From contig CAMNRH010000013.1 in assembly GCA_946552115.1 (NCBI GenBank), forward strand, positions 16,927-80,926: DNA of 64,000 nt, written 5' to 3'. This stretch comes from an uncultured Lachnospiraceae bacterium (lineage in GTDB: Bacteria > Bacillota > Clostridia > Lachnospirales > Lachnospiraceae). A program made the position numbers and the translations under genes. Of the stretch, positions 9,040 to 19,315 are shown piece by piece. Numbering within the stretch: the first letter of the stretch is position 1; each line of letters begins with the position of its first letter. A model generated the notes under the pieces. That model did not search any database. It had not been told where the DNA came from and saw only the letters and a program-made list of their open reading frames with translations.

Positions 9040-10690
9040 AGTTCTCTTCGCTCCGTGCACCCTGTTCCTGCCCGTCTGTATTTGCTTTTTCTTCTACGGT
9101 AAGTGACAGAACCGTATTTGTTTTCTCTCCCTCTTTGTATTCCAGCACGACGCTTTGGCCTTCCTCACATCTCACCACGTCAATAAAGTCCACAACAGAA
9201 ATATCAAAAATATCCTCGGAATCTGTAATCATAAGATAATAATGTGAGGTTCCGTCAATAACCGCCTGTGCAATTTTTGTAATCTCCCCTTCGGCCGTAA
9301 GCACCTCACGGGTATCCTTTTCCGCCTCTTTCACACCACTGCTTAAAAGAAGCTCCAGATAATTCTCCTCACACTGGCTTACACTGTCTCCAATCGCTAC
9401 AATCTGATACTTCTGCACATTTACCATCGCATACTTCTTTACAAGCCCCGCGTCATCCTTAAGAGCGATAAAATAAGTCGGCTCGCCTGATATATTGAGG
9501 AGAAGCGGAAATGTCGCAACATATTTCAGATTCTGAACCTGACCCTCGGCAGAAGACATCGCGGAGGATTCTGTCGCCCCTTCCACCTCATAATATTTTG
9601 TCTCCATCGTCCTCTGATTAGAAAGAACGAAGCCTACATTCGACTGATCACCATTTACAGAGGTAACGCCGGTGTACATCCACACATCATCATCAAGCGC
9701 AAGGTAATTATAGCCGTCCGTTGTCCTGAGACAATCCTTCTGACTCAGCACACTATTAAAAAATCCATGCTTCAGTGTCCCGTAATAATCAAACAGCTCC
9801 ACCAAAAGATCCGCAGAATAAGCTCTGTCTATCCACTCCGGAGCCTGATCCACATCATAGGTCTTCATTTCTCCGGTCACCGCATTGCAGATGACAACCT
9901 TTCCTACTGTCTCGCCGCCGAACAGACCGATATTGAATTTTTTTACCGGGGCAATCCAGTACGGAACGCCGCTGTCATCTATTTCAAAGCTTAGCTGTCC
10001 ATAAATATAGGTCGGATGCGCAAACCGCAAATGACGGTAAATATTCCGGTTAAAATGCTCGCAGGTCATATATTTCATGCCCTCCTCAAGCTTTACAATC
10101 TCCGTACTCTGGGTCGCCATATTAATACGGATATATGCCGGAATTCCTTCTGAGCGGTTGGTAAACCATTTAATCAGACTGGCATACTTAAGCGGGGATA
10201 CCCGGACCGGGTTATCCTTATAATTAATCTGAGAATAGATTTCATCCGCCTCAAACTGAGATACCATATCCACCATACTTCCCATCTTACGGTCTCCGAG
10301 AATTTCCGCCGTGTCTTTATCAAGAAGCGGGATCATATCAAAAGAAAGCTCCTCAACATCATCGGAAAAATTTCCCTCTTCCACTTTCATAAGCTGCTGA
10401 TATTTCTTAGCATTTACAATCGGGGAGGATAAAACCGTTCCTATCACATAAACTGCGCCAAGCGCCAATATCACCGCTCCAAAACCTCTGACAACCTTAT
10501 TTTGCCTGAACTCGTCTCTGCGGATTCTCTTTTTCACCACATACACGACGACCAGTATAATAAGCAGCAATATTCCCATCACCCACGTATCTGACGAATG
10601 AATGTTAATCGCCGGAAGTGCAGCATAATAATATACCGCCGCCACGGCAATCAAAATCAATACGCCCATAAATGTTTTCTTTCCTTTCAT
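9038..10690 (-). CDS. Conserved-looking membrane protein of unknown function, downstream of trkH/trkA
   Basis: 550 aa, three N-terminal TM-like segments, large soluble C-terminal part; 14 nt downstream of trkH. Confidence 0.6.
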   Translation of the reverse strand: MKGKKTFMGVLILIAVAAVYYYAALPAINIHSSDTWVMGILLLIILVVVYVVKKRIRRDEFRQNKVVRGFGAVILALGAVYVIGTVLSSPIVNAKKYQQLMKVEEGNFSDDVEELSFDMIPLLDKDTAEILGDRKMGSMVDMVSQFEADEIYSQINYKDNPVRVSPLKYASLIKWFTNRSEGIPAYIRINMATQSTEIVKLEEGMKYMTCEHFNRNIYRHLRFAHPTYIYGQLSFEIDDSGVPYWIAPVKKFNIGLFGGETVGKVVICNAVTGEMKTYDVDQAPEWIDRAYSADLLVELFDYYGTLKHGFFNSVLSQKDCLRTTDGYNYLALDDDVWMYTGVTSVNGDQSNVGFVLSNQRTMETKYYEVEGATESSAMSSAEGQVQNLKYVATFPLLLNISGEPTYFIALKDDAGLVKKYAMVNVQKYQIVAIGDSVSQCEENYLELLLSSGVKEAEKDTREVLTAEGEITKIAQAVIDGTSHYYLMITDSEDIFDISVVDFIDVVRCEEGQSVVLEYKEGEKTNTVLSLTVEEKANTDGQEQGARSEEN

Positions 10691-10703
10691 ATCATACCTC
10701 CCT

Positions 10704-12152
10704 TTAAAATCTCTTTCTCCATGAAAATGCTGTAAGAAGCATCAGGAACGGAAAGATTTCCAGACGTCCCGCCAGCATATCAAAGCAAAACACCAGTTTG
10801 GACAATACGGAAAAATCCGCAAAGCTTCCGGCCGGCCCTACCCCGGCAATACCGGGGCCGATATTATTCAGCGTAGCCATAACTGAGCTGAAAGTCGTCG
10901 CAAAATCCTTATTGTCAAGCGAAACAAGCAAAATTGACAGTACCGTAATTCCCGCATATGCCATAAGATACATATAAACATTTTTTAAAATATCCGGACT
11001 CATCTTTTTTCCGTTGATGCGGATAATGCTGACCGACTGAGGATGAACAAGACGTTTCAGCTCCTGCTTGATGCTTTTAAATACAATCATAACTCTGGAA
11101 ACCTTGATACCGCCTCCAGTAGACGATGCACTGGCTCCGATCACCATTAAAAGAATCAATACACATTGTGAAAACATCGGCCATACATTATAGTCCGTCG
11201 TCGCATACCCGGTAGTCGTTATAATCGACGCCACCTGAAAAACAGCATACCGAAAGGCTTTAAGCGGATTCGGGTATTGACCGTTTATATTTATTGTAAT
11301 GAGCACGGTAGAAAGTGCAATAATACCAAGATATGCTTTTAATTCCTCATTTTTCCATACTGCTTTCGCTTCCCCAATCAGCAGGAAAAAATAAAGGTTA
11401 AAATTCACGCCAAACAAAATCATAAATACAGAAATTACACCGTCAATATAAGCGCTGTTAAAATGCCCCACACTGGCGGCATAGTTGGAAAAGCCTCCTG
11501 TTCCCGCCGTGCCGAACGCATGAATCAGGCTGTCAAAAAGATTCATACCGCCCACCACGAGCAGAATAATCTCCAATACTGTCATTCCAAAATACATACC
11601 ATACAGGATTCGGGCCGTGGACATAGTTTTCGGTACGAGTTTATCCTTTTCCGGTCCCGGAACCTCAGCCCGCATCAGGTACATAGAATTTTTCTTATCA
11701 AGCGTAGTCAGCATCATAACAAATACCAGCACGCCCATACCGCCTACCCAATGGGAAAAGCTTCTCCAAAACAGCATACTCCAGGGAAGCGCCTCCACAT
11801 CTTTTAAAATGGAAGAGCCTGTCGTAGTAAACCCTGAAACCATCTCAAAGAAAGCATCAAGATAACTCGGTATACTTCCGGAAACGGTAAATGGTACGGC
11901 TCCGAAAAGCGACCATAAAACCCACGCGCTGGCAACGATTATCATACCGTCCTTGCCGTATATGGAGGGAGCTTCCGGTTTTTTCCGTCCCATAAAAATA
12001 TAAATTAACGCAAGAACCAGCGCCGGAGCAATAAATGACACGGCCTCCCTCATCTCACCGTAAAGTACCCCGACAAACGCCGGTAGCAGCAAAAGAACCG
12101 CCTCAACTCCCAGCATCTTTGCCAAAATAAATCGTATCATCTTTATATTCAT
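10704..12152 (-). CDS. trkH: TrkH family potassium uptake protein
   Basis: Selectivity-filter repeats (GFTTTGSS, GTAGTGGFSN, TTTGYATTDY). Start set at MNIKMIRFILAK; the ORF track starts at 12179. Confidence 0.9.
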   Translation of the reverse strand: MNIKMIRFILAKMLGVEAVLLLLPAFVGVLYGEMREAVSFIAPALVLALIYIFMGRKKPEAPSIYGKDGMIIVASAWVLWSLFGAVPFTVSGSIPSYLDAFFEMVSGFTTTGSSILKDVEALPWSMLFWRSFSHWVGGMGVLVFVMMLTTLDKKNSMYLMRAEVPGPEKDKLVPKTMSTARILYGMYFGMTVLEIILLVVGGMNLFDSLIHAFGTAGTGGFSNYAASVGHFNSAYIDGVISVFMILFGVNFNLYFFLLIGEAKAVWKNEELKAYLGIIALSTVLITININGQYPNPLKAFRYAVFQVASIITTTGYATTDYNVWPMFSQCVLILLMVIGASASSTGGGIKVSRVMIVFKSIKQELKRLVHPQSVSIIRINGKKMSPDILKNVYMYLMAYAGITVLSILLVSLDNKDFATTFSSVMATLNNIGPGIAGVGPAGSFADFSVLSKLVFCFDMLAGRLEIFPFLMLLTAFSWRKRF

Positions 12153-12171
12153 AGCTTTTCTTCTGCCTCTC

Positions 12172-13530
12172 CTATGCAAGTATATCCTTAAGCTGACGAA
12201 TCGTATGTTCTTTCGTCACTATAATCACACTGTCACCCACTTCCAGATGGTCATTACCATTCGGAATAATTACCTTACGATTCCGGCCGATGCATGCAAT
12301 CAGGTGATTCGGCTTTGTCGGCAAATCCTTAAGCGGAATATTCGTATACTCACATTCCTGCTTAATAATATATTCCTGAGCCTCAACTCTCCCGTTTACC
12401 AGACGGTACATTGTTTCAACGTTCGCATTGCTGTAGGAATTCATTCTGGCTTTGACATAATTCAGGATAGCGTTCGCAGCCGCGCTTTTTGCAGAAACAG
12501 CGCTGTCTATCCCAAGCTCCTCAACCATCTGGGCCCTTGTCTCGCTGTTAATTTTAGCAATGATCTTATCAACCCCCTGCATCTTTGCATACAATGCCAT
12601 AATAATATTTTCTTCATCCATTCCCGTCAGGGCAACAAGAGCGTCCGCGCTCTGAATTCCCTCCTCAAGAAGCAAATCCTGGTCTGCGGCATCCCCGTGT
12701 ATAATCATTGCTTTCGGAAGCAGCTCGCACAGCTCCTCACATCTTCTCCCATTTTTTTCTATGATTTTCACCTGCATACCTGCCTGCAAAAGCTGCTGCG
12801 CAAGGTAAAAGCATAAATGTCCGCCGCCGCAGAGCAGCACATTCTTCACCTTTGCATTCTTCTTGCCAAGCGCCTTAAAGAAAGTCTTCAAGTCCTCGTG
12901 AGCCGCTGCGATATGAAGTTTGTCTCCCTGCCTCAACACAAAATAACCATCCGGAATATAGACGTCATTTCCTCTTTTTACCGCACATACAAGAATTTTT
13001 ATTTTATACTTTCTATATATCTCTGCCAGAGACAAATCCGCCAGCTGACTGCCCTCCCGAACAGGCATCTCTACCAGCTCCACTCTTCCTTTCATAAACG
13101 TTTCCACCTTGCTTGCCTCCGGAAAGAGAAGAATTCTTGCCACTTCATTCGCCGCTGCCAGCTCCGGATTTACCGCCATACTAAGATGCAAATCTGCTTT
13201 CAGCAAATCAATCTGCCTGTAATAAATGGGATTACGAAGCCTTGCAATTGTGTGTTTAGCCCCAATCTTTCTTGCGAGAAGACAGCTCAGCATGTTCATC
13301 TCATCAGACGAAGCACAGGCAATTACAAGATCTGCATTCGGCACATCCGCCTGCCTTTGCACCTCTACATCTGCGCCGTTTCCCGTAATACAAAAAATAT
13401 CCAGCTGATTTAACGCTGCCTGAAGCTTTCCCTCATTCTGGTCAATGAGTACTATATCATAATCCTCCTCGGACAGCTGGGTTGTCAGCTTATGCCCAAC
13501 CTTGCCGTCGCCTATAATTACAATTCTCAT
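12172..13530 (-). CDS. trkA: Trk system potassium uptake protein TrkA
   Basis: Two RCK-N Rossmann motifs (IIGDGKVGHKL, LLCGGGHLCFYLAQQL) and RCK-C regions. Confidence 0.92.
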   Translation of the reverse strand: MRIVIIGDGKVGHKLTTQLSEEDYDIVLIDQNEGKLQAALNQLDIFCITGNGADVEVQRQADVPNADLVIACASSDEMNMLSCLLARKIGAKHTIARLRNPIYYRQIDLLKADLHLSMAVNPELAAANEVARILLFPEASKVETFMKGRVELVEMPVREGSQLADLSLAEIYRKYKIKILVCAVKRGNDVYIPDGYFVLRQGDKLHIAAAHEDLKTFFKALGKKNAKVKNVLLCGGGHLCFYLAQQLLQAGMQVKIIEKNGRRCEELCELLPKAMIIHGDAADQDLLLEEGIQSADALVALTGMDEENIIMALYAKMQGVDKIIAKINSETRAQMVEELGIDSAVSAKSAAANAILNYVKARMNSYSNANVETMYRLVNGRVEAQEYIIKQECEYTNIPLKDLPTKPNHLIACIGRNRKVIIPNGNDHLEVGDSVIIVTKEHTIRQLKDILA

Positions 13531-13595
13531 TTTTTTATTCCTCTTTACATCGTAATGTATTTTTTACAACAAGGGAATTATAGCACCTTTATACT

Positions 13596-13624
13596 AAGAA
13601 AAAAAGCCCCAAACGGGCTTTTCT
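13596..13624. terminator. Intrinsic terminator between the EF-G-like gene and trkA
   Basis: aaaaaaagccccaaacgggcttttctt. Confidence 0.7.
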
Positions 13625-13638
13625 TCTCTCATTTTCCT

Positions 13639-15714
13639 TTATTCCTCAGATGCTCTTTTTGCAATCTCCGCCTCCTGAACATCCGACGGCGCCTGCTCAT
13701 AGCGGGCAAATTCATACTCATAAGTACCTCTGCCGCCTGTCATAGAACGAAGTGTCGTACAATATCCGAATAATCCTGTCATCGGGACGTCCGCCTCTAT
13801 CACCTGACGGCCGCTGCCTGTCGGATTCATTCCAAGTACACGTCCGCGCCGTTTATTCAAATCTCCCATAACATCTCCGGTATAGTCGTCCGGAACCGTT
13901 ACTTTCACAGATGCAATCGGCTCTAACAGAATGGGTCCTGCCTCCATAAATCCTTTTTTAAACGCCTGAATTGTAGCAGTTTTAAACGCCATCTCCGAAG
14001 AATCCACCGGATGATAGGAGCCGTCGTAAAGCACCGCCTTTACGCCTACTACCGGATATCCTGCCAGAGGTCCTTTCACCACGGAATCCTGAAGACCCTT
14101 TTCAACTGCCGGGAAGTAATTCTTCGGAACCGCGCCGCCTACTACCTCTTCCTCAAATACGTACGGCGTCTCCATATCTCCGGACGGCTCGAAACGCATC
14201 TTTACATGTCCATACTGTCCATGTCCGCCGGACTGCTTTTTATACTTCGTATCGACGTCGGATTTTTTCTTAATTGTCTCTCTGAACGCAACCTTCGGTG
14301 TCTCCAGTATTACTTCGCACTTATATCTTTCCGACAGCTTGCTGACAACTATGTCAAGATGCTGCTCGCCCATGCCGTAAATCAAAGATTGGCGGTTCTC
14401 ACTGTCATTAACCGACTTCAGTGTAACATCCTCTGCCATCATCCTCTGGAGCGCCTGTGATACCTTATCCTCATCGCCCTTATTCTTTGTCGAATATCTC
14501 ATATATGTATACGGCCTGGAATACTCTGTCTTTCCATAGAGAACCGGCGTCGTCTTTGCAGAAAGAGTATCTCCCGTCTTTGTACTCGTAAGCTTTCCGA
14601 TAGCCCCGATATCACCCGCAAAAAGCTCGCTTACCTCTACCGGCTTATTTCCGACCATCGTATAAATCTTTCCGAGCTTCTCGTCCGCCTCTGAGGTTGG
14701 ATTATAAAGAACATCCTCACCCTTTAATACGCCGGAGCATACTTTAATGAAAGAATACTTTCCTATAAACGGATCCACCATTGTTTTAAATACATACGCA
14801 GATTTTGCCTTTGAAAAGTCATAATTTGCCTCGTAAATTTCATTTGTCTTGCGATTGATACCCGCACACTCTCTCCAGTCGGGACTTGGGAAGAATCTTA
14901 CAATATCGGACAACAGGTTTGCAACGCCGTGAGCCTGAATATTGGAGCCCATCGCCACCGGAACGATGCTTCCCTCCATAACCTCCGTACGCATTGCGGC
15001 GCGGATTTCCTCCACGGAAAACTCCTCGCCCGCAAAATAACGGTCCATAAATTCCTCGCTTGTCTCCGCAACCGCCTCAAGAAGCTTCTCTCTGTAGGTT
15101 TCCAGATTCGGCTTACAATAATCAGGAATCTCACATTCCTCTCTCTGTCCGATACCGGTGTAACGTCTTCCCGCATTCTTAATAATATTTACATAGCCCA
15201 CCAGCTTCTCATTCTCACGGATCGGCTGGAAATGAGGGGCAATCACCTTGCCGTATTTATCATTCAAGTCCTCTACTACCTGACGGAAGCTCGCATCGTC
15301 CACATCCATCTCTGTTACATAAATCATTCTCGGAAGATTATATTTATCGCATAGCTCCCATGCTTTCTCTGTTCCGACCTCTACGCCTGCCTTACCGGAT
15401 ACTACGATAATTGCCGCGTCCGCCGCGCTCACTGCTTCCTCCACTTCACCTACGAAATCAAAATATCCCGGAGTATCCAGAATGTTGATCTTCGCTTTCT
15501 CCCATTCAATCGGAATTAAAGTCGTACTAATTGAAAATCCGCGCTTCTGTTCCTCTTTATCGAAATCACTAATCGTATTCTTGTCGGACACCTTTCCCAT
15601 ACGGTTGGTTGCTCCTGATACATAAGCCATAGCCTCAGCAAGACTTGTCTTTCCGCACCCACCGTGTCCTAAAAGGACGACATTTCTAATTTCGTCAGTT
15701 CTATAAACCTTCAT
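13639..15714 (-). CDS. EF-G-like translational GTPase (paralog type)
   Basis: 691 aa; G1 GHGGCGKTSL, G3 DTPGYFDF, EF-G domains III-V (SGGHGQYGHVKMRFEP). Confidence 0.88.
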   Translation of the reverse strand: MKVYRTDEIRNVVLLGHGGCGKTSLAEAMAYVSGATNRMGKVSDKNTISDFDKEEQKRGFSISTTLIPIEWEKAKINILDTPGYFDFVGEVEEAVSAADAAIIVVSGKAGVEVGTEKAWELCDKYNLPRMIYVTEMDVDDASFRQVVEDLNDKYGKVIAPHFQPIRENEKLVGYVNIIKNAGRRYTGIGQREECEIPDYCKPNLETYREKLLEAVAETSEEFMDRYFAGEEFSVEEIRAAMRTEVMEGSIVPVAMGSNIQAHGVANLLSDIVRFFPSPDWRECAGINRKTNEIYEANYDFSKAKSAYVFKTMVDPFIGKYSFIKVCSGVLKGEDVLYNPTSEADEKLGKIYTMVGNKPVEVSELFAGDIGAIGKLTSTKTGDTLSAKTTPVLYGKTEYSRPYTYMRYSTKNKGDEDKVSQALQRMMAEDVTLKSVNDSENRQSLIYGMGEQHLDIVVSKLSERYKCEVILETPKVAFRETIKKKSDVDTKYKKQSGGHGQYGHVKMRFEPSGDMETPYVFEEEVVGGAVPKNYFPAVEKGLQDSVVKGPLAGYPVVGVKAVLYDGSYHPVDSSEMAFKTATIQAFKKGFMEAGPILLEPIASVKVTVPDDYTGDVMGDLNKRRGRVLGMNPTGSGRQVIEADVPMTGLFGYCTTLRSMTGGRGTYEYEFARYEQAPSDVQEAEIAKRASEE

Positions 15715-15894
15715 ATTTCGCTGCCTCCTTGCGTTAGTAAAAATCTCATGTATACATTGTACTAAAAAAAGAGTACCATTACAACTCTTTTGTGCAAAAT
15801 TTATGGTTTAATCCTATACACTTTCTCACTTTAAAGTGATATGATATTGACAAAGCAAGCCCCAGAATATAAAATTAGGAGGTTCCATTTAATC

Positions 15895-17019
15895 ATGAAC
15901 GCAGAAAAACAGGAAAAACCGAACAAAAGGCCGAAAGCGGGCTTTATCGGCCTCGGCTTAATCGGCGGTTCTATCGCAAAGGCAATCCGCCGGTATTATC
16001 CGGATTATGAAATTGTGGCCTTTGATAAAAACAGGGAGGCGCTTGCCCTTGCCACTCAGGAGTCTGTCATCGACGTTGCGTCCACGACAATTGACAGTAA
16101 TTTCCGCGGCTGCAGCTATATTTTTTTATGCGCTCCCGTTTCCTATAATACGGCATACCTAAAGCAGATTAAGGAATATTTGCACGAGGACTGTATTCTG
16201 ACAGACGTAGGCAGCGTAAAAACCGGCATTCACAAGGAAGTAAAACGGCTTAATATTGAGAAATATTTTATCGGCGGTCATCCGATGGCCGGATCGGAAA
16301 AAAGCGGCTACGCCAATTCTAAGGCAATACTGATTGAAAATGCCTATTATATCCTGACGCCCTCCGCGCCTGTTCCGAAAGAAAAGCTGACAAAATATCG
16401 GGCATTTGTGGAAAGCTTAAAAGCTATCCCGATTATTCTTGGCTACGAGGAGCATGATTATGTAACGGGCACTATCAGTCATCTTCCCCATATCATCGCT
16501 TCCTCCCTTGTAAATTATGTACGGGACACAGATACGAAAGAAGAGCTGATGAAAAATCTCGCGGCCGGAGGCTTTAAGGATATTACGAGAATCGCCTCCT
16601 CCTCTCCGACTATGTGGCAGCACATCTGTTTGAAAAACCGGGAAAATATATCCGAAATTTTAAACGGATACATCCATACTCTGACAAAAATAAAAGAATA
16701 TATAGATACCTCCGATGAACAGGCTCTATACCATTGGTTTGATTCATCCAGAAGCTATCGGAATTCCATTCCCGGCTCCTCAGCAGGACCGATTAAAAAA
16801 TCCTATGCCGTATACTGCGACATTATTGATGAAGCCGGAGGAATTGCCGCAATCGCCACCATTCTTGCATCCAATGGCATCAACCTTAAAAATATCGGAA
16901 TTGTAAATAACAGAGAATTTGAAGAAGGGGTTCTGCGCATTGAATTTTACGATGGAGCTTCCTCCGGGAAAGCATCGGAATTACTGCAGAAATTCAGGTA
17001 TATTGTCTATGAGCGTTAA
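15895..17019 (+). CDS. tyrA: Prephenate dehydrogenase with C-terminal ACT-like region
   Basis: GFIGLGLIGGSIAKA; HPMAGSEKSG; ACT-like tail (GGIAAIATILASNGINLKNIGIVNNRE). Start at ATG preceded by aggaggttcc. Confidence 0.9.
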   Translation: MNAEKQEKPNKRPKAGFIGLGLIGGSIAKAIRRYYPDYEIVAFDKNREALALATQESVIDVASTTIDSNFRGCSYIFLCAPVSYNTAYLKQIKEYLHEDCILTDVGSVKTGIHKEVKRLNIEKYFIGGHPMAGSEKSGYANSKAILIENAYYILTPSAPVPKEKLTKYRAFVESLKAIPIILGYEEHDYVTGTISHLPHIIASSLVNYVRDTDTKEELMKNLAAGGFKDITRIASSSPTMWQHICLKNRENISEILNGYIHTLTKIKEYIDTSDEQALYHWFDSSRSYRNSIPGSSAGPIKKSYAVYCDIIDEAGGIAAIATILASNGINLKNIGIVNNREFEEGVLRIEFYDGASSGKASELLQKFRYIVYER

Positions 17020-18334
17020 AACAATTACAAAAAAAACAGGATTACGCGGTGAAATCACCGTTCCGGGGGATAAATCCATCTCCCACCGTTCCATTATGCT
17101 GGGCTCTATCGCTCTTGGGACTACGGAAGTAACACATTTTCTTAACGGAGCCGACTGTCTTTCTACAATTGCCTGTTTTCGTGAAATGGGTGTAGAAATT
17201 GAACGGAAAAACGGTGTTGTCCTTATACACGGAAAAGGCATGCGGGGACTGTCCGCCCCTGAAAATGCCTTAAATGTCGGAAACAGCGGAACTACCACCC
17301 GTCTGATGTCCGGTATTCTCGCCGGTCAGCAATTTACTTCCGTCATGTCCGGGGATACCTCCTTAAATTCCAGACCTATGGGGCGTATCATAGCTCCCTT
17401 ACAGGAAATGGGCGCCAATATTAAAAGCATAAACGGAAACAACTGTGCCCCTCTTCAAATTAAGCCGGGAATTCTTCACGGAATCTCCTATCGCTCCCCC
17501 GTTGCCTCCGCACAGGTAAAGTCCGCCGTTCTTCTGGCCGGACTTTACGCTGAGGGGGATACCGCTTTAAGGGAACCATCCCTCTCCAGAAACCATACAG
17601 AGCTTATGCTCCTAAGCTTCGGCGCTCCCGTAACGACCGTCTTTCATACGGACGGAAGCGCGACTGCAGAGATTTCCCCCTGCAGGGAATTATACGGACG
17701 GCAAATATGCATTCCCGGGGATATTTCCTCCGCCGCATATTTTATCGCTGCCGGAGCGCTTATTCCGAATTCCGAGCTTCTGATAAAAAATGTAGGCACA
17801 AATATGACACGCGCAGGCTTTTTAAAAGTATGTAAGGAAATGGGAGCAGACCTTACATTACTGAACCAGTCTGCCGCAGGCGGAGAACCCCGCGCCGATA
17901 TTCTAATCCGTACAAGCCGTCTGAAAGGAACAACGGTTGCAGGAGACTTAATTCCGACTTTGATTGACGAAATTCCGATGATAGCGGTTATGGCAGCCTG
18001 CGCCGAGGGACGCACTGTCATTAAAGACGCGGCCGAGCTTAAAGTAAAGGAAACAAACCGTATTGATACGGTAACTGCAGGGCTTCGCGCAATGGGCGCG
18101 GATATTACCCCCACCGACGACGGAATGATTATTGAAGGAAAAGGGGCTCCTGATAACAGCAATTTCCCTCTTACGGGCGCCGACGTCAGGAGCTTTCTGG
18201 ACCATCGAATCGCCATGTCTTTCGCCATAGCGGGACTTGCCGCCAAGGGCGAGACAAAAATTCAGGACAGCCAATGCGTAGATATCTCTTATCCGGATTT
18301 CTTTGGTACGCTGAATCAAATCTGCCCGGCATAA
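17009..18334 (+). CDS. aroA: 3-phosphoshikimate 1-carboxyvinyltransferase
   Basis: PGDKSISHR, NAGNSGTTTR-like (NVGNSGTTTRLM), SRPMGR; overlaps the end of tyrA by 11 nt. Confidence 0.95.
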   Translation: MSVKTITKKTGLRGEITVPGDKSISHRSIMLGSIALGTTEVTHFLNGADCLSTIACFREMGVEIERKNGVVLIHGKGMRGLSAPENALNVGNSGTTTRLMSGILAGQQFTSVMSGDTSLNSRPMGRIIAPLQEMGANIKSINGNNCAPLQIKPGILHGISYRSPVASAQVKSAVLLAGLYAEGDTALREPSLSRNHTELMLLSFGAPVTTVFHTDGSATAEISPCRELYGRQICIPGDISSAAYFIAAGALIPNSELLIKNVGTNMTRAGFLKVCKEMGADLTLLNQSAAGGEPRADILIRTSRLKGTTVAGDLIPTLIDEIPMIAVMAACAEGRTVIKDAAELKVKETNRIDTVTAGLRAMGADITPTDDGMIIEGKGAPDNSNFPLTGADVRSFLDHRIAMSFAIAGLAAKGETKIQDSQCVDISYPDFFGTLNQICPA

Positions 18335-18337
18335 ATC

Positions 18338-19315
18338 CTACCCGATGCGCCCCTCATCTATATAGCCTGCCAGCTCCTTCGCATAATAAGTCAGGTAGCT
18401 CTGCGCTCCTGCGCGAAACGCCGCAACCGCAGTTTCGCATACAATTTTCGCTTCATTAATCCATCCTTTCTGTGCGGCAGCCTTAATCATGGCATATTCA
18501 CCGCTCACACTGTAGGCTGCTACCGGAAGGCTGGTTATTTCTTTCACCTTTGTTATCATATCCAGATAAGAAAGGGCCGGCTTTACCATAATTATATCTG
18601 CTCCTTCCTCCTCGTCAAGCAGTACCTCCCGGATTCCCTCCCTGCTGTTATGATAATCCATCTGATAGCTTTTTCTGTCTCCAAAAGAAGGGGCTGATTT
18701 TGCCGCGTCGCGGAACGGCTCATAAAAGCCGGAGGCATATTTCACCGCATAAGACATAATCGGTACATTGATATAGGCATTTTTATCGAGAATTTCCCTG
18801 ATTGCCGCAACCCGTCCGTCCATCATGTCCGAGGGCGCCACCATGTCCGCCCCCGCCTGCGCATGAGAGAGAGCCGTTTTCGCCAATATCCTTACCGTCT
18901 CATCATTATCCACCTCATGACCGCAGAGCATCCCGCAATGTCCGTGAGACGTATACTCGCACAGGCACACATCCGTGATATAGTAAAGCTCCGGAAATCT
19001 CTTTTTCGCTTCCTTAAGCGCCCGCTGAACCACTCCGCCTTCCGCATAGGCCTGACTTGCCGCTTCATCCTTATCATCGGGAACCCCAAAAAACATCACC
19101 GCGCTCACCCCGGCGTCGCTCACCTTCTGAAGCTCATAGCACATCCTGTCTACACTGCACCGAAACTGCCCCGGCATAGACGGAAGCTCTTCACGGATTC
19201 CCGCACCGTCTCTTATAAACATCGGATAAATAAGAGAAGCTTTATCTACTCTTGTTTCCCGCACCATTTTTCTTATCAATTCATTGTTTCTCAGCCTTCT
19301 CGGTCTTTTCATCAT
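18338..19315 (-). CDS. hemB: Delta-aminolevulinic acid dehydratase (porphobilinogen synthase)
   Basis: RPRRLRNNELIRKMVRET; metal-site region DVCLCEYTSHGHCG; MVKPALSYLD. Confidence 0.96.
   Translation of the reverse strand: MMKRPRRLRNNELIRKMVRETRVDKASLIYPMFIRDGAGIREELPSMPGQFRCSVDRMCYELQKVSDAGVSAVMFFGVPDDKDEAASQAYAEGGVVQRALKEAKKRFPELYYITDVCLCEYTSHGHCGMLCGHEVDNDETVRILAKTALSHAQAGADMVAPSDMMDGRVAAIREILDKNAYINVPIMSYAVKYASGFYEPFRDAAKSAPSFGDRKSYQMDYHNSREGIREVLLDEEEGADIIMVKPALSYLDMITKVKEITSLPVAAYSVSGEYAMIKAAAQKGWINEAKIVCETAVAAFRAGAQSYLTYYAKELAGYIDEGRIG

Noticed and set aside
12205-13413. Long plus-strand ORFs of about 200 aa opposite trkA
   Set aside because: Shadow ORFs antisense to a clear TrkA coding sequence; low-complexity composition and no RBS or domain evidence.
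13639-15714. Ribosomal protection (Tet(M)-like) resistance gene
   Set aside because: Overall sequence and C-terminal motifs are EF-G-like and there is no mobile-element context.
15768-15792. Hairpin aaaagagt..actctttt between the EF-G-like gene and tyrA
   Set aside because: Lies in a divergent promoter region with weak arms; insufficient to call terminator or operator.
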